This document shows, piece by piece, positions 16,830 to 27,136 of a stretch of DNA of 57,634 bases; the stretch's first letter is position 1; every line of letters begins with the position of its first letter. Both the position numbers and the translations under genes were made by a program. This DNA comes from Acidobacteriota bacterium. Lineage in GTDB: Bacteria; Acidobacteriota; Terriglobia; Acidiferrales; UBA7541. The notes beneath the pieces were generated by a model. That model saw only the letters and a program-made list of their open reading frames with translations, ran no database searches and was not told the DNA's origin. The stretch spans positions 1 through 57,634 of the forward strand of contig JABCZD010000020.1 of NCBI GenBank assembly GCA_013289855.1. The letters run 5' to 3'.

Positions 16830-17177
16830 ATGTCCACTGCCTGCCAGATATCCGGATGCAAGAACGATGCGCCAGCGGCGATCTCCGAGCACCGTTTGTG
16901 CCTGCTGCATTTCACGTTGTCGCTGGAGGCTAGCTGTGCGGAGATGCGGCGAGAGACCGCGCTGGGCAACGCGCCGCACGAGCGGCAGCGCGAGATCATG
17001 TTGTTTATCACCTCGAATGGCGAGGCACTCGCACGTGTGGCGACCTGCGGGTTGCACCTGACCGATGATTTAAAGGCGCGCATTTTGAGCACCTTTCTTA
17101 CGCTGATGAACCTGCGCGAAAACCTGGATCGCGCCAATATGCGCAGTTCGTTCGGACGCATCTCTCACCCGCGTTAA
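16830..17177 (+). CDS. Small hypothetical protein with N-terminal Cys/His cluster
   Basis: A 115-residue predicted cytoplasmic protein. Its N-terminus has C5, C10, C24 and H27 (CQISGCKN...LCLLHF), spacing that could bind a metal, followed by mostly helical sequence rich in charged residues. The upstream region has no strong Shine-Dalgarno, and frames on the opposite strand look like shadows. It is alone between argR (divergent) and the E1-like gene (convergent). No family recognised. Confidence 0.55.
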   Translation: MSTACQISGCKNDAPAAISEHRLCLLHFTLSLEASCAEMRRETALGNAPHERQREIMLFITSNGEALARVATCGLHLTDDLKARILSTFLTLMNLRENLDRANMRSSFGRISHPR

Positions 17178-17273
17178 TTTGACGAACATGTAGTCGGACC
17201 GCAAGAGGAGGTTAGGCTGCTGGACGCCAATCTTGCCTCAGTTCGTTTGCGCCTTGTTGGGCGATGAAGCTAA

Positions 17274-18296
17274 TCAGGAGCCGATGTAGCGAGCGTAGAG
17301 CGAACGGGCCAGAGCCGGATCCTGGGAACCTTTTAGAATGGCGCGACCATCGGCGAAAACGGTCATCTCGTGGGGCGGGATAGCGAAACGCAGCAGAAAA
17401 TCATTTTGCCGAACGCTGCTGACCACATGCTCCAGTTTGGCGCGCAGAGCGGCGAGATCGAGCGTGCGGCTGCGTTCGTGGATTTGCACGGAATCGCGGC
17501 CGCACATGGTTATGTGTGGCTGCGCGTCGCCGTGGAGATACGAAAAATCGCGCTGTGCACAGGAGCGGCATGAGGGATTGCGGGGCAGGCGCACCGACTG
17601 CATACGCCCGGACCAGACATCGTAAGACATCAGGCGATCGGTTAAAGCGGTTTCTTGCGCTGCGAGGAGCTTTAAGGCTTCGGCCACTTCGAGGGAAGCG
17701 ATGAGATTGACGATGGGTCCGAGCACGCCGATGGTGTCACACGTATCTTCGAGACCGCCGCGCTGATCGTCGACGAAGCAGGCCAGACAGGCGGTGACGC
17801 CCGGCCGCATCGCCATAGTAACGCCGTAGCTGGCAACGGCGGCTGCATAGATCCATGGGCGAGATGCGCTGACGGCAAAATCGTTAATCAGCAGACGCGT
17901 TTCAAAATTATCGGTGCCATCGAGGATGACGTCGAAACCTTCAAGCAGCTCTTGGACATTGCTGGGTATGAGATCCGTGACGATGCCTTCGACCTGAACG
18001 CTGGAATTTATGACGCGCAGTTTGCGCTCGGCGGCGACCGCTTTGGGAAGCGCGTCGCGGGCGTCGTCTTCATCGAAAAGAATCTGACGCTGCAAATTGG
18101 AAGGCTCGACGAAATCGCGGTCGAGGATGCGCACGCGTCCGACGCCGGCGCGCACCAGCAAGTTGGCCGCAGCAGCGCCGATGGCTCCGCAGCCAACGAT
18201 CACCGCGGTAGAGCTGAGTAAGCGACGTTGTCCCGCCTCGCCAATCGGCGCAAACAAGATTTGGCGGGAGTATTTTTCCAGCAACGTATCACGCAA
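17274..18296 (-). CDS. ThiF/MoeB/HesA-family adenylyltransferase (E1-like)
   Basis: A 340-residue E1-like enzyme that adenylates the C-terminal glycine of a ubiquitin-like sulfur carrier (ThiS or MoaD). Present are the ATP loop GCGAIGAAAANLL (about residues 35-47), the Arg motif NLQRQILF, the DGTDNFETR block, ACLACF and a CRSC zinc pair with the partner CxxC. The last 90 residues do not show a clear rhodanese cysteine motif. It starts at TTG after AGAGG. No thi or moa partner adjoins it, so thiamine versus molybdopterin use is undecided. Confidence 0.85.
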   Translation of the reverse strand: MRDTLLEKYSRQILFAPIGEAGQRRLLSSTAVIVGCGAIGAAAANLLVRAGVGRVRILDRDFVEPSNLQRQILFDEDDARDALPKAVAAERKLRVINSSVQVEGIVTDLIPSNVQELLEGFDVILDGTDNFETRLLINDFAVSASRPWIYAAAVASYGVTMAMRPGVTACLACFVDDQRGGLEDTCDTIGVLGPIVNLIASLEVAEALKLLAAQETALTDRLMSYDVWSGRMQSVRLPRNPSCRSCAQRDFSYLHGDAQPHITMCGRDSVQIHERSRTLDLAALRAKLEHVVSSVRQNDFLLRFAIPPHEMTVFADGRAILKGSQDPALARSLYARYIGS

Positions 18297-18414
18297 TGTT
18301 CGATGACCTCTAGGTCGATCCGTTCAGCCGCAGGATGTGTAACGACCGGCTCCTTAGGATAGCTCCAATGTGCGGGAAGCGGGCAACGCCGCTGTGCTAC
18401 GCTTCGTCTGAGCA

Positions 18415-21400
18415 ATGAGACGCATGAAATGGCGCTGGGCCTATGGGTTACGGGCGATTGTCGCGATTGCGCTGCTGGGCGGCGGAGCGCGGGCGCACGG
18501 GCAAACTGTGCCCGCGGCAGGAGATACTGCTGGCCCGGTAAGAACTACGATACCTGAAGGCGTAGTCGTCGCTGTACGAGTGGTAACCGAAGATGGCCGC
18601 GTGCTTTCGGACTGTCCGCGTGGCGTTACCGCGGAAATCGGCAAACCCCTCACCCGCGCAGATGTGGCAGCCAGCCTGAAAGCGCTCTATCGGACCGGCG
18701 ACTTTTCCTACCTCCGCGCCGTGACCACCGCCGTACCTGGTGGGATTCGCCTCGATTTTATCGCCACGGAAAATCTCTTCTTCAATCAAGTGACGATTGA
18801 AGGGCTGGTCGCGCCACCCAGCGATGCGTCCGCCGCCGCGGCCATGCAGATCAACCTCGGCGACATTTTTCGCCAGAGTACCGTGGACGAAGGGCTACAG
18901 CGGCTGCGCGATGCATTGCGCGATGACGGCCTGTATGAAGCCGAAGCCACGGCGCAACTGGTGCCCCATAACGAGACGCACCAAATGGACATCGTCGTAC
19001 ACATAAAGCCCGGTCCGCGCGCACGTATCAGCGAAATTCATCTGACGAATGGCACGGAATATGGCGACGCGGTGTTGCTGGGGCGCACCAAACTTAAAAT
19101 TGGAACGATCGTGACTTCCGAGCGTCTGCAGCGCGGCACCGAACGGGTGCGCAAATTTCTCATTAAGAAAGAACGCCTGAGTGCTCGGGCGGTGATCCAC
19201 AGGGGAGAGTATGACGCGGCGAAAAATACCGTCCCTTTGAGCCTAGACGTGACCGAAGGCCCGCGCATCAAAGTGCAAGTTACCGGTGCCAAAATCTCCA
19301 AAGGAACTTTGAAGCGGCTGGTGCCCATCTATCAAGAAGGTGCTGTGGATACTGACCTGCTGGAAGAGGGTAAGCGGAACCTGCGAGAGCGGCAGGAACG
19401 CGACGGCTACTTCAATGCGCAGGTGGATTACAAGACGGAGATGCTCGAGCCTGGCCAGAACGCAGCTAAGAACGCCGGTCAAAAGTCGAACGGAGCGCAA
19501 GGGACGGACGAAATCATTACATATCACATCGAGCGCGGCGAGCGTCACAAGTTGGTGAAGATCGAAATCGCAGGCAATCACTACTTCCCCACGGAATTGT
19601 TGAAGAGCCGGCTGCAAATCTCCGCGCGGTCATTTGGAACGCGAGACCGCTTCAGCCAGCGATTGCTGGACTCCGATGCCCAGTCCATGCGCAATGTCTA
19701 CGTATCGAACGGGTTTCTCGACACCACGGTAAAAGCCGTCGTCGAAGATAACTACCAAGGGAAAAAGGGCGAGCAACTGGTGCGCTTTAACGTTGTCGAG
19801 GGCCCGCAAACCAGTGTGGCATCGCTCTCAATGGAAGGCCTGCATGCCTTCAAAGAGAAGGACCTTCTGGACGTGGTTGGCTCGTTACCGGGGCAGCCGT
19901 ATTCGGAAGCCAACGTGGCCTCGGATCGCGACAATATCCTGGCGCTTTATTTCAATGAAGGATTCCCGCAGGCCACGTTTACTTCGACCGCCGAGCGCGT
20001 CTCGCCAAGCGCTAAGGCGGAGACTCCGGCGACGGATGCGCCCGGTAACGCGCAAGGCAATACGACAGAGGCGGAGAAGTTTGCGGAACCGGCTAAGTCC
20101 GATGTGCCGCAGGCGGAGCCGGTGCGGCTGGTTTACCGCATTCAGGAAGGGCCGCAAACGCGCGTGCGCCGCGTGTTGCTGAGCGGCTATCGGCATACGC
20201 GGGAAAACGTCATTCAGCGCGAGGTGCGCGTCAAAGCGAACGCGCCGCTGCGCGAAGGCGACGTCGTGGAATCCCAACGGCGGCTCTATAACCTGGGAAT
20301 TTTTAATCGCGTCACCATCGGGCCGCAAAATCCGAACGGCACTGATCCTGACAAGGACATCGTCGTCCTGGTTGAAGAAGCCAAGCGCTATACCATTGCC
20401 TACGGCGGGGGCTTTGAAGTGCAGCGCCTCGCCAGCACCAGCAACCCCACCGCGGGAGAAATACAGGCCGCGCCCCGCGGTATCTTTGAGATCACACGGA
20501 ACAATCTCACGGGACGCGCCGACTCGCTTTCGCTGAAAATTCGCGGGAGCACGATTGAAGATCGCGTACTTCTCGGATACACACATCCCAATTTGTACAG
20601 CAACCCGAAACTGAATCTGCAAATCACGGCGTACACGGAGAGATCACAGGACATCAACACCTTCACAGAGTCGCGATATGAAGGCTCGATACAGTTGAAT
20701 CACGCGATCACGTCGCATACCACGCTGGTCTATCGCTATGTATTCCGCAAGGTGGTGCTGTCCAATTTGAACGCCACCGTTTCTCCGGAAGAAGTGCCAC
20801 TGTTCGAACAGCCCACGCTAGTCTCAGAGTTTGGCTTCACGTGGTTCCGCGATACGCGAGACAATCCCGCGGAAGCCACCAAGGGAACTTTCAACAGCGC
20901 GGATTTCTCCGTGGCCAGCACGGCCATCGGGTCCAGCGCCAGCTTTACGCGGTTTTTTTATCAGAACTCGACGTATTACCCAATCAAGGGGCATTTCAGT
21001 TTTGCGCGTTCTATTCGCATCGGAATATTGGAGCCTTTCGCCAATACCGTTACGCTGACTTTCCCGCCGCAGGAAGGCACGCCGCTGCCAGAACTAATTC
21101 CCCTGCCGGAACGGTTCTTCGCGGGCGGCGGTACGTCGCTGCGCGGATTCGCGTTGAACCAGGCAGGTCCACGCGATTCGAGCACCGGATTTCCGGTCGG
21201 CGGCCAAGCGCTCCTGGCGCTCAATCAGGAATTTCGCTTCCCCATGCACTTGCCGTTTATCGGCTCGAAACTCGGCGGCGCGCTTTTTTACGACGGAGGC
21301 AACGTCTACAGCCAGCTATCGCATGTGACGTTCCGCTACCGGCCACCCACCCCGGTGTTCGACACTCCCACGCATTGCGAATTCAACTGCACTAACGAAC

Positions 21401-21618
21401 TGAACTATTTTTCCCATACCGTGGGATTCGGTGTGCGTTACGCGACTCCCGTAGGGCCAATTCGCGTCGATCTCGGTTACCAGGTCAACCGGCCGCTTTT
21501 TGTGATCCCGGTGCCTGTTCCGGGCGGAGGGGTTAATCCCAATACTTGCCCGACGGTTTGCGAAGGAACACGGCTGAGCAAATTTCAAATATTCTTCAAT
21601 CTAGGTCCGTCATTCTAA
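18415..21618 (+). CDS. Omp85/BamA-like outer membrane assembly protein
   Basis: A 1067-residue protein with an N-terminal signal sequence (to about residue 30), a long periplasmic part containing several POTRA-type repeats (about 45-640) and a C-terminal beta-barrel of the surface-antigen (D15) type. The barrel loop-6 motif appears as GGTSLRGFALNQ. The chain ends in phenylalanine, as expected for a barrel protein. It is larger than typical BamA (about 800), with a low-complexity insert near residues 530-560. Stop and start of the SurA-like gene overlap as TAATG, and a TamB-like gene follows, so it is either BamA or a TamA-type partner. Confidence 0.9.
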   Translation: MRRMKWRWAYGLRAIVAIALLGGGARAHGQTVPAAGDTAGPVRTTIPEGVVVAVRVVTEDGRVLSDCPRGVTAEIGKPLTRADVAASLKALYRTGDFSYLRAVTTAVPGGIRLDFIATENLFFNQVTIEGLVAPPSDASAAAAMQINLGDIFRQSTVDEGLQRLRDALRDDGLYEAEATAQLVPHNETHQMDIVVHIKPGPRARISEIHLTNGTEYGDAVLLGRTKLKIGTIVTSERLQRGTERVRKFLIKKERLSARAVIHRGEYDAAKNTVPLSLDVTEGPRIKVQVTGAKISKGTLKRLVPIYQEGAVDTDLLEEGKRNLRERQERDGYFNAQVDYKTEMLEPGQNAAKNAGQKSNGAQGTDEIITYHIERGERHKLVKIEIAGNHYFPTELLKSRLQISARSFGTRDRFSQRLLDSDAQSMRNVYVSNGFLDTTVKAVVEDNYQGKKGEQLVRFNVVEGPQTSVASLSMEGLHAFKEKDLLDVVGSLPGQPYSEANVASDRDNILALYFNEGFPQATFTSTAERVSPSAKAETPATDAPGNAQGNTTEAEKFAEPAKSDVPQAEPVRLVYRIQEGPQTRVRRVLLSGYRHTRENVIQREVRVKANAPLREGDVVESQRRLYNLGIFNRVTIGPQNPNGTDPDKDIVVLVEEAKRYTIAYGGGFEVQRLASTSNPTAGEIQAAPRGIFEITRNNLTGRADSLSLKIRGSTIEDRVLLGYTHPNLYSNPKLNLQITAYTERSQDINTFTESRYEGSIQLNHAITSHTTLVYRYVFRKVVLSNLNATVSPEEVPLFEQPTLVSEFGFTWFRDTRDNPAEATKGTFNSADFSVASTAIGSSASFTRFFYQNSTYYPIKGHFSFARSIRIGILEPFANTVTLTFPPQEGTPLPELIPLPERFFAGGGTSLRGFALNQAGPRDSSTGFPVGGQALLALNQEFRFPMHLPFIGSKLGGALFYDGGNVYSQLSHVTFRYRPPTPVFDTPTHCEFNCTNELNYFSHTVGFGVRYATPVGPIRVDLGYQVNRPLFVIPVPVPGGGVNPNTCPTVCEGTRLSKFQIFFNLGPSF

Positions 21619-22301
21619 TGCTCAGACGGATGCACAGGCATGTCACGAGAATGGCCGTAAAGGTGGGAAGGACGATGCTGCTCGGAATCTTGCTGCTTTG
21701 CGTCTGCGCCATGCTGGCCGCACAAGAGACTGTCGACCGCATCGTGGCGCGCATCGAGGACGACGTGATCCTGCTCAGCGAGGTGCAGGAGCTGAGCCGT
21801 TACCAGCAGCTTGCGGACGGCAAATCCGAAAACGACGCGCAAATTCTCGACCGCCTGATCGATCAGTGGATCGTGCGCACCGAAGCCGAGACGGCCCGTT
21901 TTCCTCGGCCCGCTGATGCGGATGTGCAACGCAACGTCGAGCACCTGAAAAAATCCTTTGCATCTCCCGAAGAATACGAAGCGCGAAAGAAAGAAAGCGG
22001 ACTCAGCGACAGCGAGATTCGCGCGATGTCTGCAGCGCAATTGTACCTGGGCAATTACTTGGATTCACGCTTCCGGCCCTCCGTGCAGGTCGATCCCAAA
22101 GCCGTCGAAGACTACTATCAAAAAGGAGTAGTCGTAGCAGCCAAGGCCAAGGGACAGGAGCCACCGACGTTTGAAGCCGCGCGCGAATACATTCAGGAAT
22201 TTTTGGTACTACAAGGCATCAACGAAGAAGCGGATCGCTGGCTAAAAGAGAGCAGGAGCCGTCTGCACGTGGAGAACCTCCTGGACACGGGAACCAAATG
22301 A
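21618..22301 (+). CDS. SurA-N-terminal-like periplasmic chaperone without a PPIase domain
   Basis: A 227-residue exported protein. After a signal segment (hydrophobic LLGILLLCVCAMLA around residues 20-33), it has DRIVARIEDDVILLSEV, the SurA/PpiD N-terminal chaperone signature, and a helical body. No parvulin domain follows. It is placed between the BamA-like and TamB-like genes with start/stop overlaps on both sides (TAATG and ATGA), so it likely escorts outer-membrane proteins to the assembly machine. The start used is the ATG overlapping the upstream stop; internal ATGs nearer the signal peptide are possible. Confidence 0.85.
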   Translation: MLRRMHRHVTRMAVKVGRTMLLGILLLCVCAMLAAQETVDRIVARIEDDVILLSEVQELSRYQQLADGKSENDAQILDRLIDQWIVRTEAETARFPRPADADVQRNVEHLKKSFASPEEYEARKKESGLSDSEIRAMSAAQLYLGNYLDSRFRPSVQVDPKAVEDYYQKGVVVAAKAKGQEPPTFEAAREYIQEFLVLQGINEEADRWLKESRSRLHVENLLDTGTK

Positions 22302-25300
22302 CCGAGCAGCCATTCAAGCGAAAATGGCGCTGGCTCAAGCATGTTGCCTGGGTGCTGGGCGTAAATATTCTTCTGTTCGTCGCAGCGGTGACGCTGTTTT
22401 TTGGAAGCGGTGCGGCAAATCCTCTGCTCCGCCGCCTGATTGTTTCACGCATCAACGTGATGACTGGCGGCCGGGCAGAGTTGCGCACGGTGTCCATCGG
22501 CTGGTTTTCCTTGCACGCCAGGGCAAAAGGATTGGTCATCCACGGTCACGAGCCCGCGGGCACCGAACCGTTGTTCTCTGCAGAAGAAGTCCAGTTGGGC
22601 TTACGGATCGATTCCTTTTGGGGCCGCAAAGTATCGCTCGATGAGGTAATCGTCCACCAGCCTATGGTGCATATCCGCGTAGGAAAGGACGGCAAAAGCA
22701 ACGTGCCGGAACCGCAGCGGCCGCTGGCGAGAAGTCAGTCGTTGCGGCAAACACTCTTCAATCTGCACGTCCGCCGCGTGGAAATTACCGACGGCTGGAT
22801 GCTTTATAACAACGTTCGAACGCCTCTTGCTGTCGAAGGCGGCGACTTACAACTGACACTCGATGCCGGCGGCCCTGTCGATCATCCGCTGTACCTGGGA
22901 CAGTTGAGCTGGCAATCCATTCATTTCACGGTGCTGCGCTTCATGCCGCTGCCGATAAACGTCGATGCAAAGTTTACGCTGTGGAACAACGGAATCACGC
23001 TGGAGCAAGCCGTGCTCAACGCGGGACGTTCGCATCTGGACGCCAAAGTGGAAATGAACGGATTCACGGATCCCAAGTGGGCGTTCCACTACCGCGCGTG
23101 GGTGGATTTGTTCGATGTGCGGGAGACCACGCGCGAACCTCTGGTCCCCACGGGAGTCGTGGACGTGCGTGGCGAGGGCGCACTCGCCAACGGGCAATAT
23201 AAGGGCAGCGGTGACTACTTCGGCGAAAGCATCGTCTTGCCGTACACCCAATTTCACACCCCGAATCTTACCAGCCGGGGAAACTATCGCATCGACAATC
23301 AAGGTCTAATCGTTCCCGATTTTTATGCCGGCGCGTTCGGCGGAAGCGTCACCGGTCGCGTGACCATGCGCTTCAGCGATTCGCGATTCCGCGCTGAAAC
23401 GCACGTAGATAATGTCCGTCTGGCTCCAGCTTTGGTCGCCGCCGAGGAGTTGGATTTCCCGGTCAACGAATTGCATTGGGACGCCATCATGACTGCGGAC
23501 ACGGTGGAAAATTGGAATGGGCCGTTCCAGCATTTCGACATCAAGGGCACCACGCATTGGGAGCCGCCGGAGACTGTGGCCGCGGGACATCAGCCCATTA
23601 CCGCGGATTGGCAGTTCGGCTGGATCGCCGATCCGAACATTTTAACGTTCGGGGAATCTACCTTTGCCACGCCGGTGATGAGCGCCACGGTCTCGGGAAC
23701 GCTCGAGCCTCGCCACTCGAATCTAAGCATCAAATTGGACACCACAGCGCTCGAGGCCGATCGCGATTTCATCAATCAAATTTCCGGTGCGGAGCCGGGC
23801 TCCGTCGGTGCGACCATGCCACTTTCTGGCGCATTGCATTGGGACGGAAGAATTGTCGGGCCACTGGGCGGCCCCACATTTGAAGGACACTTGCGCGGTG
23901 AACACATTCAGTACGACACCATCGCGCTGGACGATCTCGAGGGCGAGGTCACCTACTCCCCGGTGGAACTAACGTTAACAAATGGACGCGCGCATCGCGG
24001 ACAGATGGAAACATCGATCAGCGCCACCATGGATCTTATCGATTGGAGTTTTCGGCCGGACAATTCCTGGACCGCGGATGCCAGCATGGAAAAAACTCCC
24101 GTCGATGACGTCCAGCAGTTATTGCGACTGAACTATCCCGTAAGCGGTTTGCTGAGCGGGCAATTTCATGGACGCGGCACGCGATCGCAGCCGGCCCTCA
24201 CCGGATTATTCGACCTCGCCAATGCCACCGCCTACGGACTTCCCTTCAATCGCCTGCGCGGACAAATAAATCTGCAGCCCGATGAGGTCCGCATCGCCGA
24301 CGCCGAGCTTCGCTTTTTCGCGCCCGGAACGGAAGCCAGCAAGGGAGCCGGGATCGTAACCGGATCGGTCGCTTACCAGTTCGCGGACAAATCCATCACA
24401 GCAGAGTTGGCCGGCGCGTCCTTGCCTATGGAAAATTTTCAGAAATTGCAATCGGCGCGGTTTCCCATAGGCGGCCAGGTAAGCTTTCGCCTGAAACTCG
24501 CCGGGCCGGCGAAGGCCCCGCAGGGCGAAGGAACCGTTCGCCTGGTTGATTTGCGCGTAGGTTCGGAAGTGATTGGCAGCTTCGATGGCGAGCTGACTTC
24601 CGATGGCCACCAAGCGCAGCTAAAACTTAACTCGGCGATGAGTACCGGAACGCTTTCCGGAACATTTTCTCTGGGGCTCGCGGATCCCTTTCCGTTTACC
24701 GGCAGAGCTTCGATAGCCAACATCAATCTTGATCCCTTTCTCTTGAGCGCGTTGCACTTGAAAGAGTTCAGCGGGCATGGCGAGGTTGCCGGAGATCTGG
24801 CTATCGACGGAGCCTTGAAGGATCCGCAGAACCTCATTCTTGACGCCAAGATGTCGCATCTGGTTCTCAACTACGAAAATGTACGGCTCGAGAACGTGGG
24901 TCCGATCCATTTTCGCTCGTCTCGCCAAACCCTGGAGATTGACACAGCGACCTTGCATGGCACGGACACCGATCTGCAGATTGCAGGCTCGGTGAGCTTT
25001 AGTGGCCAGCGCGCGGTGAGCCTGCGGCTAAACGGTGAACTGGATCTGCGGTTGCTCAGTGGATTCGCGCAAGGTCTGGACGCCCGAGGCGCCGCGCAAA
25101 TCAACGCTTCGTTTGAAGGAACGCTGGATCGGCCGCGCATCACCGGCAAAGTCCATGTGGACAACGCTTCGCTGCGTGCCGCGGATTTTCCGACCGGTCT
25201 CAGCGCCCTGAAGGGTGATCTGATTTTCGACGCCACTCGCGCCTTCTTTCAGGGCGTTACCGCCGAGGTCGGCGGCGGCAAGCTGAATCTGACGGGCAGC

Positions 25301-26305
25301 GTCACTTATGCGGACTCGCCCATGCGCTACGACGTTAGCGTGCGCACCGACCGCGTACGCATCCGTTATCCCGAGGGGATGAGCTGGCTGGTGGGCGGAA
25401 CGCTGCGCCTCACTGGAACCCCCGACGCCGGATTGCTGTCTGGAAAAGTTGTGGTCGAGCGCGTGAACCTATCGCAGGGCGTCGAAGGCGCCGCGGGACT
25501 ATTTTCTGGCCAGCAAGGCATCTCCGGCCCGTCCACCGGTTCGCCATTTCTGCGCAATCTGCAGTTTGACATTATCGGGGTTTCCGCTCCCGACGCGCGC
25601 ATGGAATGGCCCAGCGCCGAACTGGAAGCCGACGCCGACGTTCGCGTGCGCGGCACCTGGGAACATCCGATTCTTCTCGGCCACATCCACATTCTCTCTG
25701 GCGATCTTTTCTTCGGGGGAAATCGCTATCGCGTCTCGCGTGGCGACGTAAACTTCGCCGATCCCTTCCGCCTTGATCCGGTTTTGAACGTGGAAGCCAC
25801 CACCACCATTCAGCAATATGAAGTGACTCTCAATTTCAACGGGCCAGCGAGCAAATTGACGCTTTCCTATCGCTCGGATCCGCCGTTGCCGGCCAACGAC
25901 ATTATTACGTTACTCGCGCTGGGGCAGACCTCGTCGGAAGCGACCGCGCGCACCGCGGGAGCAAACCAATCCAGTGCGGGAGCCACGGCGCTGCTATCCG
26001 AGGCTATCTCTAGCCAACTCGGCGGACGCCTGGAAAGATTGTTCGGCATCACGCGTTTCCGCGTGGATCCGGGTTTGACGACCATCGGTCAGACGGCCAC
26101 AGATCAGAATCCCGCCGCGCGCGTAACCGTGGAGCAGCAAGTATCGAGAAACCTGACCATTACCTACGTTTCGAATGTGGGTTCAACGCAGCAGCAGGTC
26201 ATCCAGGTGGAGTACAACGTAAGCCGCAACGTTTCGATCGTCGCTTTGCGCGACTACAACGGCACCTTCGGCATCGACGTGGTCATTAAGAAACGCTTTG
26301 ATTAA
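22298..26305 (+). CDS. TamB-like translocation and assembly module protein
   Basis: A 1335-residue AsmA/TamB-type protein: one N-terminal transmembrane helix (about 15-38), a very long beta-rich periplasmic region, and the conserved TamB C-terminal domain (last 350 residues, with LLALGQT and the terminal VVIKKRFD strand). Such proteins bridge inner and outer membranes for barrel assembly and lipid transport. Its ATG overlaps the TGA of the SurA-like gene. Forms one operon with the BamA-like and SurA-like genes. Confidence 0.9.
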   Translation: MTEQPFKRKWRWLKHVAWVLGVNILLFVAAVTLFFGSGAANPLLRRLIVSRINVMTGGRAELRTVSIGWFSLHARAKGLVIHGHEPAGTEPLFSAEEVQLGLRIDSFWGRKVSLDEVIVHQPMVHIRVGKDGKSNVPEPQRPLARSQSLRQTLFNLHVRRVEITDGWMLYNNVRTPLAVEGGDLQLTLDAGGPVDHPLYLGQLSWQSIHFTVLRFMPLPINVDAKFTLWNNGITLEQAVLNAGRSHLDAKVEMNGFTDPKWAFHYRAWVDLFDVRETTREPLVPTGVVDVRGEGALANGQYKGSGDYFGESIVLPYTQFHTPNLTSRGNYRIDNQGLIVPDFYAGAFGGSVTGRVTMRFSDSRFRAETHVDNVRLAPALVAAEELDFPVNELHWDAIMTADTVENWNGPFQHFDIKGTTHWEPPETVAAGHQPITADWQFGWIADPNILTFGESTFATPVMSATVSGTLEPRHSNLSIKLDTTALEADRDFINQISGAEPGSVGATMPLSGALHWDGRIVGPLGGPTFEGHLRGEHIQYDTIALDDLEGEVTYSPVELTLTNGRAHRGQMETSISATMDLIDWSFRPDNSWTADASMEKTPVDDVQQLLRLNYPVSGLLSGQFHGRGTRSQPALTGLFDLANATAYGLPFNRLRGQINLQPDEVRIADAELRFFAPGTEASKGAGIVTGSVAYQFADKSITAELAGASLPMENFQKLQSARFPIGGQVSFRLKLAGPAKAPQGEGTVRLVDLRVGSEVIGSFDGELTSDGHQAQLKLNSAMSTGTLSGTFSLGLADPFPFTGRASIANINLDPFLLSALHLKEFSGHGEVAGDLAIDGALKDPQNLILDAKMSHLVLNYENVRLENVGPIHFRSSRQTLEIDTATLHGTDTDLQIAGSVSFSGQRAVSLRLNGELDLRLLSGFAQGLDARGAAQINASFEGTLDRPRITGKVHVDNASLRAADFPTGLSALKGDLIFDATRAFFQGVTAEVGGGKLNLTGSVTYADSPMRYDVSVRTDRVRIRYPEGMSWLVGGTLRLTGTPDAGLLSGKVVVERVNLSQGVEGAAGLFSGQQGISGPSTGSPFLRNLQFDIIGVSAPDARMEWPSAELEADADVRVRGTWEHPILLGHIHILSGDLFFGGNRYRVSRGDVNFADPFRLDPVLNVEATTTIQQYEVTLNFNGPASKLTLSYRSDPPLPANDIITLLALGQTSSEATARTAGANQSSAGATALLSEAISSQLGGRLERLFGITRFRVDPGLTTIGQTATDQNPAARVTVEQQVSRNLTITYVSNVGSTQQQVIQVEYNVSRNVSIVALRDYNGTFGIDVVIKKRFD

Positions 26306-26327
26306 AATCGGTCGATGAACTGCGCGC

Positions 26328-26963
26328 TCACGGCTGCGGAGCGTCGCCCGCGGCAGCCTGAGACGTCTCTGCAGGTCGTTGCCAGCGGCGTTGCCCGTTG
26401 CCGAGCCGGGCGTTCTGCCCGACCTCTGGATTTTGCTCCTTCACGGCCACCAGCGCCTCGCGCGCCGCCTTGCTGCTCGCGCTGCGCGCGGCAGTCGCTA
26501 TCTCCCGGCTAATCTTGGGCATTTCCGAGGCGACCTTCTGTCCGAGGGGCGAGCCATAGAATTGCAATAGCCCTTTTATTTCTTCTTCGGAATAGTGTTT
26601 GTCGTAGATGCCTACCAGCTGTTCCGTAACCTGATCCGCGTCGTACTTCTTTTCGTAGCTGGTGACGAACGCGTTTATAAACGCCTGGCCCTTATCGTTG
26701 TTCGGAACGGTGCTCAACAATTTTTCCCGGTATTGCTCGGATGAAGAGGTCAGGCCGTCCTGCACCAGGTCGCGGGCGCCGACCAATTCCATGAGCGAGC
26801 GAATGTCGGCCTCTTTGACGGGATCCATGGGCTTCGCCGATGCCGCCGCCTGCTGCCCGCCCGCATTTTGTGCCGCCGCTTGCACGGCATTTTGTGACGA
26901 CCCCTGAATCGCCACAAGAAATGTTCCAATGTAAATCACGACCAGTGCCAATACCGCTTTCAT
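26328..26963 (-). CDS. Exported DUF2059-type protein
   Basis: A 211-residue protein with a signal peptide (MKAVLALVVIYIGTFLVAIQG) and a helical DUF2059-like core (about 45-150: IRSLMELVGARDLVQ ... YDKHYSEEEIKGLLQFYGSPLGQKV). The Gln/Ala-rich C-terminus is low complexity. ATG at 26963 follows GGAGGAAGTC. Convergent with the TamB-like gene. Function of the family is unknown. Confidence 0.85.
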   Translation of the reverse strand: MKAVLALVVIYIGTFLVAIQGSSQNAVQAAAQNAGGQQAAASAKPMDPVKEADIRSLMELVGARDLVQDGLTSSSEQYREKLLSTVPNNDKGQAFINAFVTSYEKKYDADQVTEQLVGIYDKHYSEEEIKGLLQFYGSPLGQKVASEMPKISREIATAARSASSKAAREALVAVKEQNPEVGQNARLGNGQRRWQRPAETSQAAAGDAPQP

Positions 26964-27136
26964 GACTTCCTCCGCGGCGAGACCGCTGGGCCTTTCCGCC
27001 ACAATTAACATTTTAGAAAGTCTGCGGCACCCGCGCAGATACCCGGCGTACAGTCGTGCCGAGTCGCGCACCGTCCCACCGGACAGGTATTTCTTTCGCG
27101 ACGGCGGGGCGGCCCTCTGTTACGATGCCGCCTCAC

